From the NCBI RefSeq assembly GCF_021560035.1, contig NZ_CP074373.1, positions 1,174,001-1,238,000 of the forward strand: a stretch of DNA of 64,000 nt, given 5' to 3'. The position numbers were made by a program, and so were the translations under genes. The stretch comes from Virgibacillus sp. NKC19-16 (lineage in GTDB: Bacteria; Bacillota; Bacilli; Bacillales; Amphibacillaceae). The notes below the pieces were generated by a model. The model ran no database searches and was not told where the DNA came from. It saw only the letters and a list, made by a program, of their open reading frames with translations. Each line of letters begins with the position of its first letter. The stretch's first letter is position 1. This document shows, in pieces, positions 55,786 to 64,000 of this stretch.

Positions 55786-55794
55786 AATTTATAA

Positions 55795-55846
55795 GGGGTC
55801 TATCTCCCACTATGCTAAAGTGTTAGCATAGTGGGAGATAGACCCC
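55795..55846. repeat. Perfect 24-bp inverted repeat with 4-nt loop
   Basis: Arms 55795-55818 (GGGGTCTATCTCCCACTATG...) and 55823-55846 are perfect reverse complements around AGTG. There is no T tail, so it is either a factor-dependent end for argGH or a mobile-type palindrome. The following 55847-56073 has no convincing gene. Confidence 0.85.
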
Positions 55847-56073
55847 AAATATTTGATATTTCTGCTGTATATAATGAATCTACTAATTTTCCTTCAATGT
55901 AGAGAACGTTATTTTGATGGAGAAACAACACTAAGGCTGGAAAAAATAAAAAAGGCGACCGTATTTCCAGATGAACAGAAAGTACAGGTTCCCACCACTG
56001 TTCGGGATTTTAAAAACCTCTTTTATATGGGGAATGGATGATGATCGATTTACCAAAAGCAACTTTTTCAATG

Positions 56074-56111
56074 AAAAACCCGCATTTTCAAAGGGGAAAA
56101 TGCGGGTTTTT
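56074..56111. terminator. Bidirectional terminator
   Basis: AAAAACCCGCATTTTC and GAAAATGCGGGTTTTT form a perfect 16-bp stem with A and T runs at its base; it serves the S9 peptidase gene on the minus strand. Confidence 0.88.
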
Positions 56112-56147
56112 AATCCATTGAAATTAACTTGAATGAACCACAACTTC

Positions 56148-58148
56148 TTATAAATACTCCTCAAACCACCGGCAAATATGATTTAAGCGCTCGATTCGCA
56201 TTTCAGGTTTCCCACTTCGGCTTAGTTCATGACTAGAATCCGGGAAGCGGACAAATTCAGCATTTTTTCGTAAATGTTTTAGTGTGACAAACAGTTGTTC
56301 ACCTTGTTCTATCGGACAACGGTAGTCCTGTTCACCGTGCAGAATCAGTAATGGTGTTTCTACGTTTTCTGCATATTTTAATGGGGAGAAGTTCCATAGT
56401 TTCTCTGGATCTTCCATTAAATTTTTACCAAGTTCCCATTTTGTGAAGAAGTAACCAATGTCACTCACACCATAAAAACTCAACCAATTACTAATCGACC
56501 TCTGGGTTACCGCTGCTTTAAAACGGTTTGTATGTCCAACGATCCAGTTGGTCATAAATCCCCCGTAGCTTCCTCCGGTCACACCAAGTCGGGTCTCATC
56601 AATGAAGCTGTAGTTTCCCAGCGCGTAATCGACGGCACTCATTAAGTCGGTGTAATCTCCTCCGCCATAATCAGAGCGAACAGCATCTACGAATTGTTGT
56701 CCGTATCCGTAGCTTCCTCTTGGGTTGGTGTATAGTACAACGTAACCTTTTGCTGCCAATAATTGCATTTCGTGGAAGAATGACTGGCCATACATCATAT
56801 GTGGGCCGCCATGAATCTCCAGTACGAATGGATATTTTTTGCCTTCTTCAAACCCATATGGCCGAAGGAGCCACCCTTGAATTTCCCAGCCATCTTCTGC
56901 GGTTACAGTCAACGTTTCCGGTTCGGTTATAGCAACTTCCTCTAAAAATGCCGCATTAGCGTTGGTTAACCGCTTCAACTCAGATCCATTTTTCAATTGA
57001 TAAAAATTACATGGATTTGTTGGTGTACTGATCCCGAGAATGAAAGATTCTGATTCGGCATAATAGGAAAATCCAAATACATGATTCGCCTCTTTATAGA
57101 GTACTTCCAAATCGCCATTTAATGATACCTGATACAAACCAGTCGCACCAAAATCACTAGCTATAAAGAAGAGGCGATCTCCATCTTTTGACCAAACCGG
57201 TCCTGTTGTGGAGTTTCCTAGTCTCATGTCACCGATCATGACATCACCAAGCTGGATATCCCATTCTTCGCTAAGGCAAGTGCGAACTCCAGTTTCTACA
57301 TCGAATATATAGAGTTCATTTTGCGTCGCCCCAGCATACGTATATTCATGACCGAAGCAGGCAATTTTGTCACCATTTGGAGAAAAACTGGCACTATGAT
57401 ATGCGCCTTTTGTAAGTTTTGTTATATCTTTTGTTGAACGATTGAATAGGAATAAATCATTCGTATTTTCATAATCTGCATCTTCATTTAAATTGGCTGC
57501 TAGTAGCACGGTATTGCTATCAGGTGAAATATCTTGAAATGCGTGATCCGCATCGGCCTTAGTCAACTGGGAGAAATCTCCATTTTCTGTATCAAATAAA
57601 ATGAGTTGTGCGCGTTTATTATCATGGAAGCCGTTTGCATCTGATTTGTGATCTAGACGTTTTATAACAAGTGGCTGTTTCTTTTTCGCCTCAGCCTCTT
57701 TTTGACGCTCTTCTTTTGCTTGTTCGTTTTGCTTTTGTACATCGTCATCAGCGTCTAAGGAAGCACTGAAAATGATGTATCTTCCGTCCTTTGACCAATT
57801 TGGATTTCCTGTGCCATTTTTAAATGTAGTGAGCTGCCAGGCTTCCCCACCATCTGTGTTTAGCATCCAAAGCTGCGGAAGACCGCTTCGATTGGACTCG
57901 AATACGATCTTTTTGCCATCAGGTGAAAACCTGGGGCTACTATTCTTTACGTCGCCAAACGTCCATTGCTTTGCTTCATCTTCATCCAAATTTTGAAAAA
58001 ATAGATGGGATTCATATTCATTATTGTCATTGATCACTGTTGAAACATATGTATATGCACTTCCATCCGGGGTGAACTTGGGGTCACTGAATACTTCAAT
58101 TTGCGTGATGTCAGCTGCTGTTATTGTTCGTTTTGAATCGTCGCTCAT
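56148..58148 (-). CDS. S9 family prolyl oligopeptidase/acylaminoacyl peptidase
   Basis: 666 residues. The N-terminal 390 residues are a WD40-like propeller with repeats such as SSPRFSPDGKKIVFESNRSG and NPNWSKDGRYIIFSA. The C-terminal alpha/beta hydrolase has the nucleophile in GVTGGSYGGFMTNWIVG, acid in HGEQDYRCPIEQ and His in PDSSHELSRSG. No signal peptide, so it is cytosolic; Bacillus YuxL is similar. TAGGAGGC precedes the ATG. Confidence 0.92.
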   Translation of the reverse strand: MSDDSKRTITAADITQIEVFSDPKFTPDGSAYTYVSTVINDNNEYESHLFFQNLDEDEAKQWTFGDVKNSSPRFSPDGKKIVFESNRSGLPQLWMLNTDGGEAWQLTTFKNGTGNPNWSKDGRYIIFSASLDADDDVQKQNEQAKEERQKEAEAKKKQPLVIKRLDHKSDANGFHDNKRAQLILFDTENGDFSQLTKADADHAFQDISPDSNTVLLAANLNEDADYENTNDLFLFNRSTKDITKLTKGAYHSASFSPNGDKIACFGHEYTYAGATQNELYIFDVETGVRTCLSEEWDIQLGDVMIGDMRLGNSTTGPVWSKDGDRLFFIASDFGATGLYQVSLNGDLEVLYKEANHVFGFSYYAESESFILGISTPTNPCNFYQLKNGSELKRLTNANAAFLEEVAITEPETLTVTAEDGWEIQGWLLRPYGFEEGKKYPFVLEIHGGPHMMYGQSFFHEMQLLAAKGYVVLYTNPRGSYGYGQQFVDAVRSDYGGGDYTDLMSAVDYALGNYSFIDETRLGVTGGSYGGFMTNWIVGHTNRFKAAVTQRSISNWLSFYGVSDIGYFFTKWELGKNLMEDPEKLWNFSPLKYAENVETPLLILHGEQDYRCPIEQGEQLFVTLKHLRKNAEFVRFPDSSHELSRSGKPEMRIERLNHICRWFEEYL

Positions 58149-58246
58149 TAAATAGCCTCCTAGTGAATAGATTTACAACTATAGTAAACTACTTCGCTTT
58201 ACGAATCAATTAAATTACTAGAATTTTCTTTTTTCAATACATCGAA

Positions 58247-58280
58247 TAAAAAGGAGCAAGAGAACCGTCCCTTGCTCCCC
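58247..58280 (-). terminator. Terminator of dat copy 2, repeat-like
   Basis: GGAGCAAG and CTTGCTCC pair; on the minus strand TTTTTATT follows. The loop sequence GGGACGGTTCT links it to the GGGACAGGTTC palindrome family. Confidence 0.7.
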
Positions 58281-58286
58281 AATTTT

Positions 58287-59156
58287 CTAATGTTCCATGC
58301 TACGCTCTTTAATAGCCGCATCTTCCACATATGCTTCCTGCAACTGTTTCGTGATTTTTCCAGGTTTTCCGTCAGCAATTTGCTGATTATCGACTTTCAC
58401 AATTGGCGTGATTTCCGATGTGCTACTGGATAGGAATAGCTCATCAGCGAGTGCAATATCCTCGACTGAGAATCCTTCCTCGTTAAATGGAATGGAAAGG
58501 TCTCGTGCGAATTGTTCAATACGCATGCGAACACAACCATGCAGAATTTTAGTTGTAGCGGGATGTGTGTAAATCTCTCCATCTTTAACCAGATATACAT
58601 TGGATGAGCTGCATTCTGTTACGAATCCATCCTTGTGCAGGATAGCCTCGTAGCTTCCTTTTTCTTTAGCTGTCTGTTTCGCAAGCACATTTGGCAGTAG
58701 ATTCAAGCTTTTAATATAACAATATTCCCAGCGGACATCGCGCTCGGTAATGACAGAAACACCGTTTTCCAGGTTTGTGGTATTACGAGGAGCATCTGTG
58801 ATATAGGCATACATATTTGCAGGTACATCCACTGGAAAAACATGATCACGTGGTGCTGATCCACGGGTTATTTGCAGGTAAAGTTTTCCATCTGTTGTCA
58901 TATCGTTTCTAACCAATAAATCGATTAATAAATTGGTAAGCTCTTCTTTGGTTGATGTAATCTCTATTTTCACGGCTTCTGCAGAGCGGTAAAGACGATC
59001 CACATGCTCATTTAGTAAGTAAAATGCACCATTATAGATTCGAATAACTTCATATACACCATCGCCAAATTGCAAACCGCGTTCTTCATATGGATAGGTT
59101 AAACTGTCACGATGAGTAAACTTTGTTTGTGCCAAAATAATCGGATAGACGGACAT
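58287..59156 (-). CDS. dat: D-amino acid aminotransferase, copy 2
   Basis: 289 residues of PLP fold type IV, with YPYEERGLQFGDGVYEVIRIY, the PLP lysine in LLPNVLAKQTAKEKG and ECSSSNVYLVKDG. It is a paralogue of 9552-10400. AAAGGAGG lies before the ATG and a terminator follows. As a free-standing gene it is the more likely housekeeping enzyme for D-glutamate, while the other copy belongs to the catabolic cluster. Confidence 0.92.
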   Translation of the reverse strand: MSVYPIILAQTKFTHRDSLTYPYEERGLQFGDGVYEVIRIYNGAFYLLNEHVDRLYRSAEAVKIEITSTKEELTNLLIDLLVRNDMTTDGKLYLQITRGSAPRDHVFPVDVPANMYAYITDAPRNTTNLENGVSVITERDVRWEYCYIKSLNLLPNVLAKQTAKEKGSYEAILHKDGFVTECSSSNVYLVKDGEIYTHPATTKILHGCVRMRIEQFARDLSIPFNEEGFSVEDIALADELFLSSSTSEITPIVKVDNQQIADGKPGKITKQLQEAYVEDAAIKERSMEH

Positions 59157-59234
59157 AAATCAATAAACCTCCTTTAAACATAAGCCTATTCTATATCTAT
59201 TTTTTTGAATTGTAAACGAATTTTTCGGGGCATT

Positions 59235-59250
59235 AGTGACAAACATCACT
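59235..59250. promoter_or_regulatory. Fnr box
   Basis: AGTGA-N6-TCACT is a perfect palindrome close to the Bacillus Fnr consensus TGTGA-N6-TCACA/T. With TATAGT at 59273-59278 as the -10 box, its centre falls about 42 bases upstream of the start, the usual activating position. It implies Fnr autoregulation. Confidence 0.75.
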
Positions 59251-59288
59251 GATCTTGATTGAATTGTTTGATTATAGTAGTAGTATGC

Positions 59289-59565
59289 GTTCAAAAAGGA
59301 GGATAAAAAGGACCGGCCGGTTAAGTTCGCGACGTCCTGTCGCAACACCGGCACTAGCACGTCCTGTGCGTCGAAAGTTCGAGGCGGCGTAGTTTCGAGC
59401 AGACGCTTTTACACGAAGGAAAAGTGGTTTTCCTTTTCCAAGGAGCGGAGAAACAAGCCAACGAGCTTCTCGCGTGTTGTGGTGACTTCTGCGTTGCCCA
59501 CAGGACGTGGGCGGTTTTAGCAGAAGGTCACCTGCGAAGTGTCATTTTTACCGGACTTTTTGAAC
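59289..59565. mobile_element. MITE-like element, 277 bp
   Basis: The ends are imperfect inverted repeats of about 25 bp: GTTCAAAAAGGAGGATAAAAAG on the left and, reversed, GTTCAAAAAGTCCGGTAAAAATG on the right. The inside is GC-rich and full of hairpins: GCGAC-GTCCT-GTCGC (59329), GCAC-GTCCT-GTGC (59357) and GCCCAC-AGGAC-GTGGGC (59496). No transposase frame. It splits the fnr promoter from its gene. No clear target duplication is seen. Confidence 0.6.
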
Positions 59566-59594
59566 ATCCTCTAGTAAGAAAGAAGGGCGGGATT

Positions 59595-60287
59595 ATGATG
59601 GAACCTTTATTAAAAAGATTAGATACACATGATTATGATATGCTTATAGCTAACTCGAAGTTAATTGAAATTAAAAAGGGTGTATACATCTATACCGAAA
59701 AAAACCCTTCCGATTATTTATATTTCATACAACAAGGAGAAATACGTATTTTTAAAGAAATAGGGGTTGGAAAAGAGATAACCTTCTTCACAAGAAAGGG
59801 TTATGATGTTTTTGGGGAAATGGGTGTTTTCAGTGGAGAAACATATTCCACAACAGCAAAAGCTTCAAAACATTCATTTATCTATTATATTGGGAAAAAT
59901 AAACTTAAAAATCTCCTGGCACAAAATGGTAGATTGGGCCAGCAATTTACTAGATGGGTCGCAGAGTCGCTGGAATCAAGTAATGCGAAAATACGTGATT
60001 ATGTTGCTTTTGGATCAGAAGGTGCCGTTGCTTCGGTATTTATAAGAATTTCAAACATGTATGGTGTCGTAACAACAGAAGGAATTCTTATAACCGAACC
60101 TATTATGATAACAGATATTAGTAAGCAAATCGGAATCTCTCGTGAAACAGTCAGCCGTATTGTGAAAAAGTGGAAGCAAAAAGAAATTATTGAAAATGAT
60201 AACAAATATTTTTTGATTAAAAATATGCATTATTTTAGGAGGTTGCTTGTTTGTGAAAACTGCGGTGTGGAGAATTGTGTCCTTTAG
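59595..60287 (+). CDS. fnr: Fnr, oxygen-sensing Crp/Fnr regulator
   Basis: 230 residues. A cyclic-nucleotide-like beta-roll (residues 20-115) is followed by the dimer helix and HTH with ITDISKQIGISRETVSRIVKKW. The C-terminus has three Cys at about 220, 223 and 228 (LLVCENCGVENCVL), the C-X2-C-X4-C pattern of Bacillus Fnr; an Asp near residue 135 may be the fourth iron-sulfur ligand. The frame runs open from 59424 through the MITE-like element, so a longer start is an artefact; ATG 59595 or 59598 follows AAGGGCGGG. Confidence 0.88.
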   Translation: MMEPLLKRLDTHDYDMLIANSKLIEIKKGVYIYTEKNPSDYLYFIQQGEIRIFKEIGVGKEITFFTRKGYDVFGEMGVFSGETYSTTAKASKHSFIYYIGKNKLKNLLAQNGRLGQQFTRWVAESLESSNAKIRDYVAFGSEGAVASVFIRISNMYGVVTTEGILITEPIMITDISKQIGISRETVSRIVKKWKQKEIIENDNKYFLIKNMHYFRRLLVCENCGVENCVL

Positions 60288-60346
60288 ATGAGAAGGTGTT
60301 TCACCAGCCTTCTAAAATATTTTGTCAAAAAAAGTGGAATTTCCTG

Positions 60347-60375
60347 TTGCTTTGTGTGAAAGGTCTTGTTATAAT
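60347..60375 (+). promoter_or_regulatory. SigA-type promoter of tRNA-Gly
   Basis: TTGCTT at 60347-60352 and TATAAT at 60370-60375 with a 17-base spacer, 55 bases upstream of the tRNA. Confidence 0.7.
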
Positions 60376-60429
60376 AAAAATTACATTCTTAAAAAAGAGT
60401 GTAACGCACTACATAGTATGCAGGGTTTT

Positions 60430-60503
60430 GCGGGTGTAGTTTAGTGGTAAAACCTCAGCCTTCCAAGCTGATGATGTGGGTTCGATTCCCATCATCCGCT
60501 CCA
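60430..60503 (+). tRNA. tRNA-Gly (anticodon TCC)
   Basis: GCGGGTG pairs with CATCCGC in the acceptor stem. The D arm has GTTTAGTGGTAAAAC, the anticodon arm CAGC-CTTCCAA-GCTG and the T arm TGGG-TTCGATT-CCCA. The CCA end is encoded at 60501-60503. It stands as a single tRNA gene. Confidence 0.95.
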
Positions 60504-60515
60504 TACATATGTCCT

Positions 60516-60560
60516 AACGCAGTGTTTCGTATCTTAATACGAAGCGTTGCGTTTTTATTT
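60516..60560 (+). terminator. Terminator of tRNA-Gly
   Basis: AACGCAGTGTTTCGTAT pairs with ATACGAAGCGTTGCGTT (G-T pairs included), followed by TTTATTTT. Confidence 0.85.
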
Positions 60561-60638
60561 TGCCACCGCATTACTTGAATTACCTGTCACCTGCATAGTA
60601 TTCTAAAGGGACTAAACTACTATATTTGAGGGGTTTTC

Positions 60639-62342
60639 ATGAAAAAGCTATTACAGCAACTAAAACAATTGGATAATAAGAGCTATAAAGCGTACAAAGA
60701 TATACAGGGAAAATACAGTTATCATAATTTTGATTTATATATCGATTATGTGCAGGGCGATCCTTTTGCGACACCATCGAAAATTCGGATAGTTATTCCT
60801 CGAGGGCAGCGTCATGTAGAAAGTGATTGGCTCAATACCCCATCGAGGAAAACTGCTACTGAAGATGCATTTGCACGGGTTGTTGGCAAAACGATTGCGA
60901 ACCAAAAGTTCACCATTAAAGGATCCGGCAAGAGTGGGGCGATCCTTTTTGACAATCCAGGACAAGAAATTCTGGAACGGAGTGCAGTACAAATAAACGC
61001 AGAAGCTATTACGGTATGCATTTCGATAGGTCTTCCTGCCAACGGACGTCGTATTAACGGCAGGGAAGCAGAGAAATTATTCTCTCAAGCTATTCCAGCT
61101 ATTATAAACAATTCTATTTTTAGCATCAAAGATGCCCAAATCATCCAGGCTGTAGAGCTTGCGGATCAGCAGGACGTGATTCGAGAAGAGATGTACAACA
61201 ATAATTGGATTGCTTTTCTGGCAAATGGGTCGATTTTACCGCGGGCAAGTGGTGTCAGCAATCGTCCATTACAAAAAGCTATCCCGTTTCAGAGTCCGAA
61301 AGAAAACGAGGTGTCTGTGGATATTCCGCATCAATCAGAGCCAATAAAAGGAATGGTAATAAAAAAAGGAATCACGCTCATTGTCGGTGGTGGCTATCAC
61401 GGAAAGAGTACGATTTTGCAGGCCATTGAACGTGGCGTATACGCTCATGCGTTAGGGGACGGCCGTGAGTATGTGCTAACAGATCCTGACGCTGTGAAAA
61501 TTCGTGCAGAGGATGGCAGACAAATTACAGGTGTCAATATCTCTCCATTTATTAATAATCTACCACACGGGCAAGATACGCAATTTTTCTCCACGGAAAA
61601 TGCGAGTGGCAGTACATCTCAAGCTGCTAATGTGATGGAAACGCTCGAAGCAGGTGCAACGACGTTATTAATTGATGAGGATACTAGTGCGACGAACTTT
61701 ATGATCCGTGATCATCGCATGCAACAATTGGTGAAAAGCAGTAAAGAGCCGATCACCCCATTTATTGATAAAATCAAACAAATGCGTGACCAGCTTGATG
61801 TGTCGACAGTACTAGTGATGGGCGGATCCGGGGATTATTTTGCAGTGGCTGATTCGGTTATTATGATGGAAGCATATGTCCCATATAATGTAACTATCCA
61901 AGCGAAGGAAATTATGGAAAAATATCCGCTGGAACGTGATAAGGTTGCAGAAGAAGCATTTGGGGATATTACGAATCGCTCTTTTCAGCAAAACACGCTT
62001 CAAACGAAAAAGGGTAATCGAGCCAAAACGCAAGCCAAAGGATTAACGAAGATCATTATGGGAAGAACAGATATCGATTTTGATGATACAGAACAGTTAG
62101 TTGATAGTTCGCAGACTAGGATGATTGCGGAAATCATTCAGTTTCTTGATCGTACGAATGGCTTGCAACATAAATCATTGCATGAACTCTTAGGCGAACT
62201 GGAGCAGCAAATGGACAAACAAGGGCTAGCTTCGTTTACGGCATTTAAAAATCAGCATCCCGGCGATATTGCCCGTCCACGCCGGTATGAAATCGCTGCT
62301 GTATTGAATCGGATTCGTACTGCAAACGTACAGCAAAAATAG
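60639..62342 (+). CDS. ABC-class P-loop ATPase (PF09818)
   Basis: 567 residues. An N-terminal domain of about 240 residues (YKDIQGKYSYHNFDLYIDYVQGDPFATPSK) precedes the P-loop GGGYHGKSTILQAIERGVY. LLIDEDTSATNFMIRD is the Walker B region and STVLVMGGSGDYF follows. This is the predicted ABC-class ATPase family with no transmembrane part; its function is not established. No ribosome site is obvious beyond TGAGGGG before the ATG. A C-terminal helical domain ends the protein. Confidence 0.87.
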   Translation: MKKLLQQLKQLDNKSYKAYKDIQGKYSYHNFDLYIDYVQGDPFATPSKIRIVIPRGQRHVESDWLNTPSRKTATEDAFARVVGKTIANQKFTIKGSGKSGAILFDNPGQEILERSAVQINAEAITVCISIGLPANGRRINGREAEKLFSQAIPAIINNSIFSIKDAQIIQAVELADQQDVIREEMYNNNWIAFLANGSILPRASGVSNRPLQKAIPFQSPKENEVSVDIPHQSEPIKGMVIKKGITLIVGGGYHGKSTILQAIERGVYAHALGDGREYVLTDPDAVKIRAEDGRQITGVNISPFINNLPHGQDTQFFSTENASGSTSQAANVMETLEAGATTLLIDEDTSATNFMIRDHRMQQLVKSSKEPITPFIDKIKQMRDQLDVSTVLVMGGSGDYFAVADSVIMMEAYVPYNVTIQAKEIMEKYPLERDKVAEEAFGDITNRSFQQNTLQTKKGNRAKTQAKGLTKIIMGRTDIDFDDTEQLVDSSQTRMIAEIIQFLDRTNGLQHKSLHELLGELEQQMDKQGLASFTAFKNQHPGDIARPRRYEIAAVLNRIRTANVQQK

Positions 62343-62362
62343 AAAGGAGGGTCTTAGTTCTG

Positions 62363-63508
62363 ATGCAGACCGAGCAACTCAAGACTGAAATTATAGCCTA
62401 TAGTAAAGAAATCGGTATCGATAAAATCGGCTTTGCCTCTGCAGATGTATTCGGTGAATTAAGAGAGCGCCTGAGACGCCAGCAGGAATTAAAGTATCAA
62501 TCAGGCTTTGAAAAAGGATCATTGGAAGAGCGTACCGAACCAGAGCGTCTGCTTCCTGAGGCACAGTCGATCCTTTCTATTGCAATTGCCTATCCGTCCC
62601 GTATGAAAGACGCACCAAAAAGTACGAAAGAAGAACGCCGTGGACTATTTGCTCGAGCTTCATGGGGAATAGATTATCACAAGGTATTACGTGAGCGACT
62701 GGAAAAACTCGAAGCTTTTATCAAGGAAAAAGTTCCAGGTGTCGAAAATAAAGTGATGGTAGATACGGGAGAGCTTTCGGATCGAGCTGTAGCGGAACGT
62801 GCTGGAATCGGATTTAGTGGAAAAAATACATCAATCATCACGCCGGAATTCGGCTCCTACGTGTATCTCGGTGAATTGATTACCAATATACCATTTATTC
62901 CTGATGAACCGGTTGATGACAGCTGCGGGGAATGCACGAAATGTATTGATGCATGCCCAACTGGTGCGATTGTCGAGGGTGGTCAATTAAATGCCCAGCG
63001 CTGTATCGCATTTTTAACACAAACCAAAGATTTTTTACCGGATGAATTCCGTACGAAAATCGGAAATCGCGTGTATGGCTGTGATACTTGTCAGCTTGTA
63101 TGTCCGAAGAATAAAAGCATAGATTTCCACATTCATCCGGAACTTGAACCGGAGCATGATGTTGCAAAACCAAAACTTAAACCCATGCTGCAAATTTCCA
63201 ATCGTGAATTTAAAGAAACATTTGGTCATATAGCAGGTTCTTGGAGAGGCAAAAAGCCCTTGCAGCGAAATGCATTAATCGCGCTTGGACATTATAAGGA
63301 TAAAACAGCTGTAGATAAGATGATTACTGTTATGAATAATGACCCGCGTCCGGTAATCCGCGGAACAGCTGCATGGTCACTCGGAAAAATAGGTACCCCT
63401 GAAGCATATGATGCCATCACAGCAGCGATGGAAAAAGAACAGGATGAACAGGTTTTATATGAGATGCAAAAAGGAATGGATTTTCAGCAGGAAATTCCAG
63501 TCAAGTAA
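62363..63508 (+). CDS. queG: Epoxyqueuosine reductase QueG
   Basis: 381 residues. The cobalamin-binding half includes MVDTGELSDRAVAERAGIGFSGKN-like sequence, then two iron-sulfur motifs, CGECTKCIDACPTGAI and YGCDTCQLVCPKN, and a C-terminal HEAT-repeat part (PLQRNALIALGHY, VIRGTAAWSLGKIG). It makes the last step of queuosine synthesis in tRNA. AAAGGAGGG lies upstream of ATG 62363. It is followed by a yhbB-like gene, the same order as yhbA-yhbB in Bacillus. Confidence 0.95.
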   Translation: MQTEQLKTEIIAYSKEIGIDKIGFASADVFGELRERLRRQQELKYQSGFEKGSLEERTEPERLLPEAQSILSIAIAYPSRMKDAPKSTKEERRGLFARASWGIDYHKVLRERLEKLEAFIKEKVPGVENKVMVDTGELSDRAVAERAGIGFSGKNTSIITPEFGSYVYLGELITNIPFIPDEPVDDSCGECTKCIDACPTGAIVEGGQLNAQRCIAFLTQTKDFLPDEFRTKIGNRVYGCDTCQLVCPKNKSIDFHIHPELEPEHDVAKPKLKPMLQISNREFKETFGHIAGSWRGKKPLQRNALIALGHYKDKTAVDKMITVMNNDPRPVIRGTAAWSLGKIGTPEAYDAITAAMEKEQDEQVLYEMQKGMDFQQEIPVK

Positions 63509-63540
63509 ATCGTTATTAAAATCACATACTTTGCCAAGCT

Positions 63541-63570
63541 TCCCCTCCATATACTCTTTAATGGAGGGGA
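63541..63570. promoter_or_regulatory. Hairpin masking the next ribosome site
   Basis: TCCCCTCCAT and ATGGAGGGGA form a perfect 10-bp stem with a 10-nt loop. The right arm is the ribosome site GGAGGGG of the next gene, so the hairpin could limit its translation, or simply end queG. Confidence 0.6.
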
Positions 63571-63575
63571 TTTGT

Positions 63576-64000
63576 GTGGAAAAATTAAAAGAAATGTGGA
63601 TGAATTTTTTAAGAGAAGAACGAAATACAGATGATTGGTGGGTACGAAAAAAGGCTTTATGGAGGGAGCGGGAAAGTGAAATTGTCCGCATCCAGGGAGA
63701 CGCGAAAATTTATCGGAAAATCCGTTATGAGAATGAAGCAGAGTATGCATACTTACTGCATGTAGCCTATTTTATCAAGCAGGGGGATCATTTTCATAGG
63801 GAGGAGCAGGTTACACCATATAGATTCCGTTTACTTGATGGTGAAATAACAGATCATAAAGAGATAGTGCCAGCTAAGCAGCCAACAGCGAAACAGTCAA
63901 TCACTCCTGATGAAATACAGGAAAGGTCCGCACACATGCGTTTTTCCTATGACCGTCTTGCTGCAGTGCAATATGCAGAGCGTTGGTGGAACAGTTATAA
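63576..64000 (+). CDS. Amidase-domain protein (YhbB-like), 5' part
   Basis: The frame is open from a GTG at 63576 to the window edge (141 codons). The visible part is a soluble N-terminal region followed by YDRLAAVQYAERWWNSY, which opens the putative amidase domain PF12671 in YhbB and related proteins. No signal peptide is evident. GGAGGGG lies 5 bases before the GTG. The catalytic part is outside the window. Confidence 0.75.
   Translation, partial: MEKLKEMWMNFLREERNTDDWWVRKKALWRERESEIVRIQGDAKIYRKIRYENEAEYAYLLHVAYFIKQGDHFHREEQVTPYRFRLLDGEITDHKEIVPAKQPTAKQSITPDEIQERSAHMRFSYDRLAAVQYAERWWNSY

Noticed and set aside
55853-56041. Possible 62-residue protein on the plus strand
   Set aside because: No ribosome site, no recognised family and a composition typical of chance frames.
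59424-59594. Fifty-seven-codon N-terminal extension of Fnr
   Set aside because: It is encoded by the MITE-like element, has no family match and exceeds the usual Fnr length; the open frame is chance.

Overview
The window reads as chromosomal DNA of a spore-forming, salt-adapted, low-GC Bacillaceae bacterium of the Oceanobacillus/Virgibacillus/Lentibacillus type. This rests on AT-rich coding, strong AGGAGG ribosome sites, TTG/GTG starts, TTGACA-17-TATAAT promoters, a csgA sporulation gene, sppA-yteJ and queG-yhbB neighbour pairs as in Bacillus, and a cluster for using ectoine or hydroxyectoine. The genus is inferred, not proven.

Layout. 0-0.3 kb: tail of larE. 0.3-12.7 kb: an osmolyte and amino-acid catabolic cluster with ectoine hydrolase (doeA), a convergent hydroxyacid dehydrogenase, a GntR/FCD repressor, an aminotransferase (frameshifted), an aldehyde dehydrogenase, RidA, an M20 deacetylase, a EutB-like dehydratase, a D-amino acid transaminase, alanine racemase (frameshifted) and a tartrate/malate-type dehydrogenase. 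An identical 16-bp sequence just downstream of the doeA and gntR promoters is the likely repressor operator. 12.8-17.7 kb: exonuclease, small proteins, sppA, an RDD protein, a Gln/Ala-rich protein and an acyl-CoA ligase. 17.9-20.2 kb: an IS200/IS605-type element with an atypical tnpB and only the last 20 codons of tnpA. 20.2-33.1 kb: housekeeping and accessory genes, a 196-bp perfect tandem duplication, a 1.16-kilo-residue membrane protein, csgA and a candidate 6S-like structured RNA. 33.1-33.4 kb: a holin-like type I toxin locus. 33.8-39.2 kb: an lnrJKLMN-type two-component/ABC exporter system. 39.4-43.4 kb: an alpha/beta hydrolase, then sqdB, an sqdX-like glycosyltransferase and a GtrA protein (sulfolipid synthesis). 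43.4-55.8 kb: the full arginine route argCJBD-carAB-argF and argGH with ARG-box promoters. 55.8-64 kb: S9 peptidase, a second D-amino acid transaminase, an Fnr regulator whose leader holds a 277-bp MITE-like element, tRNA-Gly, an ABC-class ATPase, queG and the start of a yhbB-like gene.

How the parts fit. The first cluster would turn ectoine, and probably hydroxyectoine, into aspartate or oxaloacetate under GntR control. The arginine operon supplies its own carbamoyl phosphate through carAB and appears ArgR/AhrC-controlled. The sulfolipid genes suggest a phosphate-free anionic membrane lipid. Fnr sits behind a palindromic Fnr box that suggests oxygen-dependent autoregulation. Repeats are prominent: two intergenic minisatellites share a 21-bp period, palindromic GGGACAGGTTC-type repeats recur between genes, and the MITE-like element is rich in hairpins. 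All assignments come from reading motifs; no database search was run.
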